Assembly (NCBI RefSeq): GCF_005239225.2
Contig: NC_133288.1
Span: 16,002,169 to 16,066,168 of the forward strand
Direction of reading: 5' to 3'
From: Populus alba
Lineage: Eukaryota; Streptophyta; Magnoliopsida; Malpighiales; Salicaceae
Length of the DNA: 64,000 bases
The translations under genes were made by a program, and so were the position numbers. The notes beneath the pieces are model-generated. The model was not told where the DNA came from. It did not search any database and saw only the letters and a list, made by a program, of their open reading frames with translations. Each line of letters starts with the position of its first letter. The stretch's first letter is position 1. Below, one piece after another: positions 37,694-50,524 of this stretch.

Positions 37694-40600
37694 TTACATC
37701 AAAGCAAGCATCCGCAGATGAGGATCAATCTGCAGACCTATCCCCTCAAACCGTGGATCATATATGGCGTTTTTATCTACCCTGCAATTCATAAATCCTT
37801 TCAGTCATATATATAAGCAGGAAACATGGTGTTATGAAACATTGATTTTGAACTCCATAAACCAACCTCGGACCAAGACTAGAAGCATTCATGCTCTCTT
37901 GAACTTTATGACTCGGTGTCCATTCCGTCTGCATTAGAATCGAAGAAGAAAGCATCATTAAACTTTCCCAAGAACGTATAACGTAAAAAAAATTAACTTT
38001 TCTAAGTACCCTTTGTCGTTTAGAAGATGATGATTCTCCAATTATGAAATGGCTATTTCCACGGCCATGGCTTCTTAAAATCATGTTCTAAAACGAAATT
38101 TGAAGAAATAATCAAATTAAGCAGGGAACCAAGAATGGCTAAACTTTTGATATATGCAGGGAACACCCACGTACGTACCTCACTGTGGTTGTTCAGCATT
38201 GACACCATATCCGGATGATGAGAAAATACTTCTGTGCTCTTACCCTTGTTTTGCAATTGACATTGATAGTTAGTTTATTGCAAAATACGTGGGGAAAAAT
38301 TAAGAGATGATAATTCAGTTAGAATTTTTACTTGTCGATTATGATCTAAGCCCATAATTTGACTGTTCAGGGAGGTGTCAAGGCCAAGATTCGAGGCATT
38401 TGATCTAGCAGCTTGATTTAGCAATCCTTGGACATGGAGGCTATCCATCTGCGACCTGTGTAAAAATGAAGTGACATCAAATTATAAAAAGCCTGTGAAT
38501 AATTGGTAGTTTCTCTTAAGCAGTAAATAAACAATGGTGTATCTAATTATCAAAAAGATTTAACACTGTAGTACACAACAATAGCTAGAAGCCAATCATT
38601 ACCTGGTAGAGTTGCCAAAGTTCCAAGGCACGAAGTTCTCTTGTTGCATGTTTTCTATGTTAGGCATTACAGCAGCTTGATTGACTTGTACTTGACTAGA
38701 AAAAAATTGAACCCTGAATCCAAAATCATTACAGTACACTTGTGTTTAGCTTGCTGGATATATGTTCATGCTATGATGTTCCTTTTCTAATGGGAATAAA
38801 AACTATTTTTTTGTTCAGAAAATGAAGAATTGCATACCAGGGAGCAAGACTAGAAGGTCCAGATTGATTAAAGCCACCATGTTGAGTGGTGGCTGCGTTC
38901 GGATTCATATAGACATGTCCCGGATGAGGTTGATGAATAAAGGAATTCGGATGCCTAAAAATATTCAAATAATTAAACTTGTAATATGATACCCCAATGT
39001 GTTTGATTACTGAAACCTAACTTTCAAGACTGGAGGAAAAGAAAGAATTTATTTTAGTGAGCAATATGGTGTTCGAATTTGTTTTGCTCTCGATTATATC
39101 AAGAAAATAAACACAAGGAGAGTGCAGAGATACACAAGGTACCTTGAAGATTCAGTAGGACCGAATAACATAGAGTTATAACATTGCGAATTCAATACAT
39201 CATGTTCTCCAGAAACTTGAAGATTGCGAGAAGGAAACTGTGGGGACCTAAACTCAGAAGAAAAAACAAAGCTTCGTTACCTGTGGAAACACAAAAAAAA
39301 TAAACAAGTACAAGCTATACTGATATATAATCAATTGCAGGTCATAATTAAGATGTTTTAGCGAAAAACCACGTACCTCAAAGTTAGACAAGAATCTGGC
39401 AACATGGTAGAACCTTGTGGATCATACACATTAGGTGTGATCTGAACTTGATTAAATAGATATGGACGTTGGTGGGGCCTATAACAGAAAAATCCTCATC
39501 AATCTGTTGTTTTCACGATTAAAAAGTGTATATCTGAGGTTAATAATACCTTTGATTCATTGGAGGTTGAGGCCCAGACAGCATCCCAGGTACTTGATCG
39601 CTCAAACGCAACTGATCATAAGTCAAATGTTGGCGCCTAAAGTAGCATATTTTGTTAGTTACTTGTCTATACATGCATACGCATAATTGTAAGCTAGCAT
39701 TTGGTATCATTTTAGCTTACCTCGAAGGCATTGATGGTCCGGGTAGCATGGGATTGGTACGTTGGGAATCAAAGAAATTTGCTGCTATCAATTGATTAGG
39801 CTGATACCTAAAATTAAATATATTCAATTCATTTTGTGTAATTCAGTTGTCATCACTGATAATTACAGCAACAGCTAGGGCTAGAAAATGATGAATATTA
39901 TGTACCTTGATGGAGTTAGAGGCCCTGGAGGAGTGTTGTGGTTGGGAAAAAGTTCATAATATTGGTTGATCCAGGATGGTGTTCCCTCTAAATTCCCCAT
40001 TGTTGTCTGTTGACAATACACAATCTGAACATGCTCAAGATAGATAGATACACTAACACATAAACTTTATGATTCAATGGGTGATACGGTAATACGAATA
40101 CTTGCTAATGGACGTTGTAGCAAATTGGAGTGAGCATGAGTAGTCACCATATTTTGAGGATATGAAGCTGGAAACTGAGCTGTTTGCTGAATGCTATTGT
40201 AGATCACATTGTTCTGTCCAACTTGATCATTGAATGATATGGAGCCTTGGTTGAATGGAAGCACCAGTGGCGGCCTGCTTCCGTAGTCAGCAACGTTATT
40301 GATTTTCGGGAATAATAAGGAAAACTGAAGAACAAGTAATTACAAGTAATCTTCTGATAAAATATGCTTAAGAATGACGTACAAGAAAAGCTCAGGCTGG
40401 AATGTATCTTCTTGTGATTGAGAATTGAACTGATTTGGTGTCCCATTTCCCATTAAAAATAGCGGGACCATCTCATTTGTAGGGATAATTTCCATCTGAT
40501 CAAAAGCATAATGATGATTAGTAATTCCTAATCTTTTCCTATCTTAACGTACATGGCTTCGTGCATGTCATGTTATAAGGGGTGATAAATTAAATTTTAT

Positions 40601-41927
40601 ACACTTTGCATCTAAAACTCTCATGTTTTAGTGTGTTTAATCAATGAATCTACCTTCAGACGAAAGCATACCTGTGTTGGAATTGGTAACGGAGGAGTAA
40701 CCGAGGATGATCTAGTCTGTTCTGCATTTTTAGAATTCCCATGTTGAGGGTCGAAAGTTGAGGATGCAGATTGCACAATGCTCTGTCCAGAGTTTGCACG
40801 ATTTAGATAGGGCTCGTCTGATGATTCTGGCTCCAAATGCCCCTGATGCTAAAACATAGAAACGAAAGTAAATATTTCACTTTTTTACACTGATCCTATC
40901 TTGCCAATCGAGCATGGTTAAGTTGGTACTAACCACCTTGTTGATGATGTAATAATTTTTAGTTGATGTATAAGCTTTTCTAGATGTCATGTTATTGAAG
41001 ATTAGTCTTAAAATAGGGACGCAAACTGATAGCTTCTATGGTTAGGAGACAGATGAAGCAAAACCATTGTTGGAAAAGCAGATTTTGATACCTCCATTAA
41101 TGGAGTTCCGAAAGAAGATGGTTCGAAATCCAAAAGCTGCGAGTTGGGTGCTTCAGCAACTGAAGAGTCTGAGATCTCGCCAGTAACATTTCCTTCTTCA
41201 TTTTCTAAGAAGCTCAGATCAATGTTTCCATCAAATATTTGAGGTTGATGATCTCCTCCTTTTGGTGATTGGTCGTCTTGCTGATAACCATAAACAAAAT
41301 AAAGAAGTCATGAGGCTTAGATTTTATGCAGCTAAATGTACAAGTTGTAATGAAGACGTAAACCTCGCACAAATTTCAAAACAATTGAATAGAATTAAGG
41401 TAAACCTTACCATTGATATAGAATTGAATGATGGCGACCCTTGTCGAGTGGAATCTGGCACATCTTCTTGTGAAGCATCCGAAGGTGCTCCATCTACAAG
41501 TGTAGAAGGAGCAAGGTCTTGATGAGAGATTACTTGATTCAATTCTGGCATATTGCTTGATCCAGCTAACGATCCTAGCTCCCCAGGCTCCTGCTACCAT
41601 TAGTGAAATTTTAATATGGATCTGACGTTTTTAATGAAAAAGTATTCCATGATAAAATCAAAATATTATAACTCTGAAAGTATATCATAGAAAATGATGC
41701 AATAAAATTGATTTCATATATACATAAAAAAAAAAAAAAAAAAAACACTAAATTAGACTAGAATTATCATGGTAAAATGTTTTCACATACATCTGATATA
41801 TTTTAATTCATTTTATCTTGAGAGGCTCGAACAGTATAATTTTTAATCAAGTTATGATCGTCGACATGATCAAAGCAAAGCGTACCTGCAACAAACGTCT
41901 TTGCTCATCACTCAATGCAGCTTCCAT
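37694..41927 (-). CDS. Unrecognised Gln/Asn/Pro/Ser-rich protein, about 665 codons, 18 coding exons
   Basis: Exons: 41927-41886, 41590-41411, 41280-41092, 40848-40672, 40495-40383, 40274-40106 (end uncertain), 40006-39906, 39807-39721, 39636-39550, 39478-39377, 39247-39143, 38954-38838, 38713-38603, 38455-38332, 38244-38179, 38087-38010, 37928-37867, 37781-37694. It starts MEAALSDEQRRLLQ. An acidic Ser-rich N-terminal third has DLSFLENEEG and QLLDFEPSSFGTPLME, which look like activation segments. A long Gln/Asn/Pro-rich middle is built from short repeated exons, and near the end is a basic SSSSKRQR patch (possible nuclear signal). No DNA-binding or catalytic domain is visible. A nuclear regulatory role is inference. 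The reading frame is open across all joins except the exon 6/7 question. Confidence 0.68.
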
Positions 41928-43690
41928 CGAGATTTCTAATAATATAAAACAATATGATCATGTTGCACCAGAAAAGAAGTTCAGAGAGTATTGCCAATAC
42001 TGAGAAAAAGAAAGATGACATTTGTGTTTGATTTTATTTAGGAAAAAAGGTTTGAGGGATGAGAGATTGGCAATTTCCAAGTTCCATAAATGGAAATCAA
42101 AATCAAGATTTAATCCCAATTATGTCAACCAAATCTTAAGTTACTTGTAATTAGTTGGAAATCATGTTTGGGATTATAGATTATAGATTTTTGAAAAACA
42201 AAATTGGGATTTCATGAAAGATTAATTAAAAAAAAAAACCCAAGAATTCCATGTGTTTCATGAATAATGAGGTGACATGTTTCCTTTTGAAACCCTTACA
42301 AATCAAGAAATTTAATCCCCATACTTTAGAGTTGGTCTTCGATCTACGTTCCATGTGATTTCTTTTAAGCAATGAAATGTGTAACGACGAATATTTTGTT
42401 GCCCTTAAGTTCATCGTTTACAAAACTTTATCTTCTTTTCTTTATATTTTCTCTAAAGAACACCAGAACATCTCATACGAGATAGTTTCTACATACATAC
42501 ATGACTATAATGCAACAAGCATAGTATATAGATGCAATATTTTGTGTCTGACTCCTTATATAACTAAATTTCTACGAACTCTTCTCTTTAATTGTTCTTT
42601 TCCTGGAATAAATCTGTTGCTTGTAGCGTGAATTTAACACCAACTTATATCATCACAGTGCATAATCTTCAAAAATATAAAGGTGGTGAGCTTAAAAGGA
42701 ATCGAGATTACCATTTTATGTTTGCTTATAATTGCATGGATGATTTTTACACTTCACTTATATAGATTTATCTTCATATGGGACCTACAACATACAATTG
42801 GCAGCATTCAAGAGAGGGAATCATTTGACTTCAGCACTCCGGTATGAACTGCAGTAATGCTCAGGTCCAGCTAATTAAGATTTCCTTTCACAAAAAATCA
42901 CCATTTGCCTGCTTGTTTTACGTAAGCTTGAAATTCATTTGCATTTTAGGTAAAAACGAGGTCTACCTGTCCAAGAACTTCAAAATTATAATCATGTTTT
43001 ACGTAACCTTGCCATTCACTCGCAGACATGTGTAAGGGCAGAACTCACAAGGCTAGAAAAAGTAAAACCGGAAAATTATTTTTTGTTGAGTGTGGGTGGG
43101 GTCTATCTGCCAAGACATAATCTCTATCTGTAACATGTAACTTTGCGTGCAGAACCATGGATGATGGATTCGAGTGCTTCTGTGATATTGCATGCATGTA
43201 AAATCGAAGGAGTGAAGCATGGCTAAGGAAACGAAAGTAATTTATGCTGGTACCACAAAGATCAGGACCAAAAGGGTGTGCAATTCGATAAGTTGAAAAA
43301 AAAAAAAACTATATTGATAATACCCAAGATGAGATTCATGTTGCTCACCTGCAAAATCTTCGGCCAGTGCAAGATTAAACCCGCTGGAGGCTAGAAAATA
43401 CAAACATTAGATTAAAAAAAAGCAAGAGAAAAGGGAAATCAGAGAACTAGGAATCAATCAACTGCCATTGGATCAGAATTAAAAGCAGAAATGAACAATT
43501 AAACTAGAAGAAATAAAGTACAAACTTTTTTCAAGGCCTTTCTTCCTTTGATGTTTTTAGAGGCAAGGGAATGGTAAGCTAGATGATGATGGAGTGAGCT
43601 AGAAAGAAGAAAATAGTAAAGAATATGGAAGTGATGTTATCTATGGCAGGAGAAGAAAACATATATGAATAAGGAAAAACAAGTTTTTCT
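41928..43690 (-). other. Spliced 5' leader of the Gln/Asn-rich gene
   Basis: A 42-base exon at 43390-43349 has clean borders (TTCTAG/CCTCC and TTGCAG/GTGAGC). A further leader exon ends near 43510. The ATG exon begins at 41935 after TATTAG. None carries an in-frame ATG, so these are non-coding exons. The large leader intron (43348-41936) contains an A-run at 41729-41745 and no other gene. Confidence 0.5.
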
Positions 43691-43716
43691 TTGTTAGAAA
43701 TGAGACCTTAGAACTT

Positions 43717-43724
43717 TATTTATA
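43717..43724 (-). promoter_or_regulatory. TATA box of the Gln/Asn-rich gene
   Basis: Minus-strand TATAAATA. It is placed so that transcription would begin near 43690, just upstream of the first leader exon. Confidence 0.5.
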
Positions 43725-45590
43725 GGAAAACTTAACATTTCTTTTTCTTTTTCTTTTTCTTTTTTTTTTTTATTTATAATAAGAACTTTTTTTTTATTAA
43801 TAAGACAAACAAGCATCATGTTGGTTTCACAAAAGGGATTGGTACATATATGTATACATGTGTGTCACAAATAGATAATATTTGAAGAGTTTTGTGTATT
43901 TTCTCTTTTATTTGCTCTTTGGTTTTTATTGTTGTTTGAATTCAAATAAAGATACGCGCGCCCGCGCATAATACTAAAAAAAATACTTTCTCGTAAATTT
44001 TTTATTTATTTATGGTTTTTTGTATTAAAAGAGTGAATTGATGCTTCATGATTAGTTTTTAATTATCTATATAAAATCAATTTCCTTTAAATGGATTAGA
44101 TAAGCCACAATAGTATGAGCTTATATTGCCAATCTTAGCACAAACTTGATTTTAATTGTGAATCAATGATAAATTAGTGCATTGTATAGAGTAAAAAAAA
44201 GAAGAAAAAAACAATGATAAATTAATGCCACCATAACAATGTAATGATAAAAGCAAGAGTATTTTTGGTATATATGAGATAAAGGCTGAAAGTCCATGTA
44301 ACGCAAACTTTAGTCCAATTATTTTTATAATATGATCAAAAAATATATATTTTTGGGGTTGAAAGTCCAGCAAACGACTTTCAAAAATTAAGAAATGACA
44401 GGAATTCGTATTAATAATTCATTAATCAGTTAGTAAATGGATTAGCAAAAGTATTTATCATCACATGGCAGCAAAGTGTTGTCCCAACTGGCCCAAGGGA
44501 GGAAGGCGATGTTAACTAGGCAAGTTTTATACAGGATGAAGGCAAGGGTTGTAAAAAGCGTGAATACATTTGATTTCCTGACGCAGCTATGGATGCTGTG
44601 ATTGGCTGATTATAAAATCCAACCTACGCTTGTCTGTCCTTCCCCGGAGAGAAAATTAGCAGAGGAAACGTCTTTCTGTTTCGCATTTTCTTCACCGGAA
44701 AATGTCGGTGTGAATAGCGACACAATCCCGGTCTTGCTCCCTTTTACACCTTTTAGTAACAAATTCAAAAAGCACCCGTCGCCACTTGCGCTGCGCTTGT
44801 CACCGTGGTTTTTTCTTTTTTTTAGGATAACGTCATGTTATTTCAAATATGAGGAGGGAGGATAGGGTCATATTTCTAAAGCGAGTTACCATATATACAC
44901 AGATTAGAGAGGATAAGGATTCATGTATATCTATGTATAAAAAGTACATGAATTTAAGTAACTTTTTATGGTAAATAATCTAAAAAATCTATTCCAATCC
45001 ACGCAGATTTGAAGCCGTAGTCAAATTTTGTTCATTTCACTTTTTTTTTTTTTTTTTGAAGTTACAAAATAAAAGATTTATACTAATGTTCATGCACTAA
45101 AATCATCTCTCCCATCAAATTAAGAATAAATTATCAATATCAAATTGAAATATAAATAACTTCATTTTTATAATATGAGAGATCAAAAGGTTACTACAAG
45201 TACACACTGATAGGTCCCCTTTTACAAAATAAATAAATAAATAAATAAAAATTAAAAATTCATATTAGATCGTTCTTCCTATAAATGCCCCCTCATGTAC
45301 TTAAAGAGTTGTTGTAATACACGTGGTTTTCTTTTTATATTTCATCACATAATAGTTTCTAACATTTCAACTTTTTTCTGATTTTTGTAATAGTTTGAGA
45401 TTATAATATTATTTTCTTTTGCAATATTTTTATTATAAAGTTCTAAGTAAATTCAGATGGAATTATGATCAAAATTTAAAAATATTATTTTTTTGATATT
45501 CATAAATCATGTTGTTATACTTTTTAATCATAATTTTTTTACAAGTGACTACTGCTGAAACAAGGTTATCTATCTTATAGATGACCTTTA
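43725..45590. other. Intergenic spacer
   Basis: AT-rich, with pyrimidine runs at 43740-43800 and an (AAAT)n run at 45225-45249. The 87-codon frame at 44602-44865 has no recognisable motif. No gene is supported. Confidence 0.5.
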
Positions 45591-45599
45591 TATTATGAG

Positions 45600-46700
45600 T
45601 ATCAGCTTAGTCTTATGGTCTTTTGACATTTAATTATATAGACAATCTTTGAAAGCCCACTTGCCACTACAATGCTCGAGTCCATAACCCATTGGGTATG
45701 AGATAGATCCAATACAAAATCCATACTAACATTCAACAAAGAAGCATCTAGAATAGGTAGTGGTTATACAAACCAACATAAGTTAAGGAACCTTTGGACC
45801 GTTGATAAATGACACATCTTTTTAAAAATAAAGAGTTAAATTGGAGTTTTATCCAAATGACTCTTCACTTGATAAATAGAAGTTTAAACTAGTAGAAATT
45901 TAATAAACTAGGGCCAGGGTCTTGTGATGCCCAAAGTTATCCTTGTAGTTCAACTCATGGATGATATTTTCTAAAAAAGAATAATCTATGACATATAACT
46001 ACACAATAAAAAACAAGTAACCATTCAAAAACACAAAATTACTTCACTTACCTCCTTACACCTGTTCAATATAAATATGTTTAAATGAAGACTCACTTAA
46101 GTAATGCTCTTGAAAAGTCTCATCACCTATACACATATAATGTTGAATAAGGCAACTCACCTACTAAATGCATCAGCCACCTTGTTAAGACTACCTGACT
46201 TCTACCTTAAATAAATATTGAACTCCTGTATAAAAGATACCCATTTAGCATGTTGACGACTTAATTTATACTACCCATTGATATACTTCAAAGATTTATA
46301 ATAAGTGATGAGTATGAACTCCTTTTGACCAAGATAATTTTTTTAATGCTTGAACAATGGCATAGAACTCTCATATATGAAGTAATTATTTCTAAAATTG
46401 GACAACTTCTCATAAAAAATAAAAAAAACCAATTGGGCTCCCATCTTAGTTAAGAACACCCTCAATGCCTAATCATGATGCATCTCAATTACCTCAAACC
46501 ACTTATCACAATTAGAGAGTGCTAACACACGAGTCTTAATTATTTTCTAGTTCACTAACTAAAAATTGGCTTTTGCTTCTTCAATCCACTAGAAAGTATG
46601 CCTTTTTAGGCATTTAGTAATATACATAATCAAGGAATTGAAAATTCTAATGAACTATTTATAGAAGGATGTAAGTTTATTCTAGACATTGTTGTGATTG
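45600..46700 (-). pseudogene. Decayed Ty3/gypsy retrotransposon pol fragment
   Basis: Translation of the minus strand with several frame changes gives a recognisable RT/RNase H to integrase stretch: DGSPIGFF then YEKLSN (cf. the SEKL motif), a 'GQKEFILITYYKSLKY' segment (cf. EFxLxTDHxxLK), KSGSLNKVADAFSR (cf. NKVADALSRR) and then HHKTLAL (cf. GHFGxxKTLAL). Stops and indels are frequent, so it is dead. No LTRs were identified. Confidence 0.75.
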
Positions 46701-48980
46701 TCCTCTCGAAGCGGGATCTGAATGGTGATGGAGGAAAGAATAAAAAATTCTTGTTTCTTATTAGTAGAAATAGGATGGAGTCACCGTCTAATATTTTAAT
46801 CACTATAAACCTTAACTGGTCTTAGAGTCTTGATAAATGTACTAGTTATGTATAAGGAGGACGTTTCACCCAAGTACATTTCATCTAAGGTAAACTGCGT
46901 TGTTTGTTTGTCTAATATAAACTAAGGTATTTGTTTTGTTTTCTAATCATGTTTAGTCTCCATTCAAATTACTAAATCTCTATGCAACATCTCCTTACAC
47001 AATGTTTTTATGATCATAAAGCATTTTTTATTTTCTATAAAATAATGTGCTCTACTTAAACTTGTTAAAATCTCATCTTCCTTTCAAACAAAACTCTCAT
47101 GTAAACAAAAGTCAAAGGTAACATTTTTTTATACAAATAAAGGTGATGTTTATATAGTAAGTATTTTCTTTTTCATGTTGGCCAATTAAAATCTAAGCAT
47201 GACTGTTTAAAAAACTTAAGGGAAATTAATAATACCAAAAAATATTTCCCAGCCATTTAGGCCATCTTAAATGGATGGAAATTTTTTTCTTGATACCAGT
47301 ACCAACCTTAGTCTTGTTCTAGCACAACTTTCAATGCACTTTTTGAGTTCCTATGATCCATGCATATAATTTTTTTATGTGCTCATTTTTTCTACATACA
47401 TAATATTTGTTTTGTATAGTAAACACCATTTTCTTCATCCATAATATTGTATTTCAATAACATTTTCACTAATAACACGCTTAGCATGACATGATAACTA
47501 ATAGAGTCATAATATCTATCAATAATATCTTAATAATTTCTCCACCAATAATACATCTTATTCAGGAACAAAGTCCAAGATCTCTGTGTATAAATATACT
47601 TAGATCACCGGTAATTCAGAGAATATTGTGCCACATAAAAATAGCTATAGAACACCAGGTCATAAGCGAGCAATTAATGGAAGGGGTGCATGCCACACAA
47701 TTCCAACCACATATCTAGAGCATTACGCCATAGCCAAGCTATACATTCTCTAGCCATTACATCCAAATATATATAAGTTCATTTTAGTTTTTTCTTCTTA
47801 TACATTATTTTATATATTTTTTTTATATTTATTAACCTCAGCACAAGAGTGTTTTTTGTTTTTACTCAGAGCTGGTTTTATAGGAACAACTCAGGCTAAA
47901 CAAAAGCCTACATTCAAGCCCTCAGTACACTAGCTAGTCCAAGACACAACCATGGAAACCTAATATTCTGTCTAAAGTGTTTTAATGATTTCATCATCCA
48001 TTGAAATTATTGTTTTAACAGCAAATTAAGAAGATGGAGTTGTAACTTGAACCCAAGTAAACTGCATTTCGCCCTTACACATTCCAGCATCTAATGGTTG
48101 ATGCATTATATTCTAATGGTTGGTTACAGATATTTGAGTGATGGAATGAAGGCTTTTTATAATTTTTATTTTGGTCCCTAAATTTCACAAAAAAAATTGT
48201 TTTAGTCCCTAAATTATATATTTATTTACAAAGTGATCCTTGTTTGAAAACTCTTCTAATCATGTAATCACACAACTCTCACATAATTGGATTGATTTTG
48301 ATACACATTCTTTCTTTGATGCATCATGCACCTCTTTTTCCCAGAAAATAGACTAAGACGACCAGAGGGAGAGAACATGGCAAGAGCAATGTCAATGTCA
48401 CGAAGGGCGGAAAGCTCATATGCCTTCTTAATGATTCCATTCCTTCGTTTTGAAAATGTAACCTGTAGATCTGTATTGCTTTCTATTCTCTCTTTATCTC
48501 CAGTTTAACCCGACCCATTTCTTGATCTGTGACCTAGAATTGCAAAGATTTACTAGTGGATTTGGTTCAGTTCTCTTTGGCATAGGCGTCTTGCTGTTTT
48601 TGTTGTTAGAATCAAGAATTGCTTTTGTTGCCATTAGATATATTCAACCTCTAAATGTTCTACTCTACACTGATCACCTGCAATTTTGAAAGACTGAGAA
48701 CGATGTATAAGAGATAGCCTTAAGAACATGAGGTAGAGCAGTACATGTCCTCCATGTACGTTCCATTTCGGGTCTGTGTTTCCAAGTTACAACACCAAAT
48801 TAGGCTAGGTTATGGCTTAATGATCTGTTTCTTGTTTGATTTGTTTTCCCTTCCCCATGCATGAGAGCAGAAAAAGGTTAATCATCTGATATATACTTCA
48901 TGTTTGCACAAGTGCGACATATGAACATACCAGAACAAATCATTCAAGATTCAGTAAACTATCCACTGAATTGAACAATA
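46700..48980. other. Repeat-derived spacer
   Basis: 46690-46900 contains GATTGTCCTCTCGAAG and GGAGTCACCGTCTAATATTT, which resemble a dispersed plant repeat often seen near gypsy elements. The rest has no supported coding sequence; the short frames at 47491-47718 and 48326-48508 lack motifs. Confidence 0.4.
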
Positions 48981-48989
48981 CATATATAT

Positions 48990-49056
<67 letters not shown>
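48980..49056. repeat. Compound (TA)n(TG)n microsatellite
   Basis: TA-rich units interrupted by ACA, followed by about 14 TG units. Likely polymorphic. Confidence 0.95.
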
Positions 49057-49058
<2 letters not shown>

Positions 49059-49489
49059 CTACTTGGGGATTGGGATCTTTGGACATTTTCAAACAAAGAT
49101 CTTGTTGTATACGTTCTGATAGCTAGTTACAGCTAAGCTTCAATCACGGCGCTGGCACACATCTACAGTTTTCTGCTCCATGTTATTGACCTTGTGTTGT
49201 TGGCTTTTGTTTTGTTTGAATTGACACGCCAGCTTTCCGGATGCCAAAATCTGCAACTCACATCGTTCGGGCTATCTTTTGCTGGTGCATCAATCTGAGT
49301 AGCGCCAGAGGTTTTAGGCCTTCTCTATATCATCAATCAATCAGAGAGTCTTGGTCTATGGTCATATAGTTCTGTCACTACGCAAGCTTAAACGGTTTAA
49401 CATCGCCGTTTGTTTTATTAAAATTAGTTTTTTTTAATTCTAGAAAAATGAATTATTTTTTTATGTTTAATAGTGTAATGAAAAGTAAA

Positions 49490-50210
49490 TTAGCAAACAT
49501 TTCCAGTGTTTAGTTATGTCATGAAAAATAAGCCGAAAATAACTTATTAATGTTTTTATTTTTTTAAAATTTATTAAAATATTGAGGAACAAATCTTACA
49601 AATTAAAAAAGTTGAATGGGAATGAAATTGAAAAAAAAAAATATGATTTCATAAATTATCTCAAATAAAATAAATAATAATCAAAATAATAGAGATCAAA
49701 TCTAAAAAAAAAAAAAAAAGATGAATAAATTAAAATAATAATAATAATTAGCATTTCATAAATTATTTTCAAATAAAATAAGTAACGATCAAAAAGAATA
49801 AGGACAAATTTGATAGATAAAAAAATTTCAATTAAAAAATGATAAGGGAAAAAGTAAATAATAATTATAAAAATGAGGACCAAAATTAATATAAAAAAAT
49901 ATTCAAAACAATATATATATATATTATATATATTAGCAATCAAAAGTTTGAGGAGTAAATTTGATATAATCAGCAAATAATATGATATTTATAAATTTTT
50001 TATAACCTCTGGAAAGTGTTTTCTGCTCAAAATAAAAGGAAAACACTTTTTCTATAAACCAAACAAATTTTTTTTTTTGCTGGAAAGTGTTTTCTATTGA
50101 TCGAAAAGTGTTTTTCGTTGACTAACTTTTCTAATATCAAACAAATACAGTAAAGTTTGGAAAGTAATTTTTCAAAAATCATTTTCAGGAAACAAACACA
50201 ACCTAAAACA
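49490..50210. repeat. Possible MITE-like element
   Basis: The right end (GGAAAGTGTTTTC words, ending near AGGAAACAAACACAACC) and the left end (near CCAGTGTTTAGTTATG) are roughly inverted with respect to each other. The interior is very AT-rich. Termini are not exact and no target duplication was found. Confidence 0.35.
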
Positions 50211-50524
50211 TGTATAAATATCTCGTATGTTTTTTGTTTTTATATTTTAAAAATATTTAAAAAAAAATAAAAAAGAAATTAACTCTTTTTATTTCAAAAA
50301 TACCTTTTTAATATATTTCCAAACAATTTTTCTCAGCCCACCAGGTAAACGGACGATGTACCTGCAAGTTTGGATTGAACAACATTTATGAAGAAGGAAG
50401 TCCCATATGAAGGCACACATACAAAGATCATTTCATGCCACATGCAATCATTCTTTCTCTTTAATTTTTTTTAATTTTTATCGGAGAGCATGCTACATGT
50501 CCCTGATGATGAAACGTGTGGATA

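Noticed and set aside
44602..44865. 87-codon plus-strand frame upstream of the Gln/Asn-rich gene
   Set aside because: No motif, low-complexity end and no convincing promoter or splice context.
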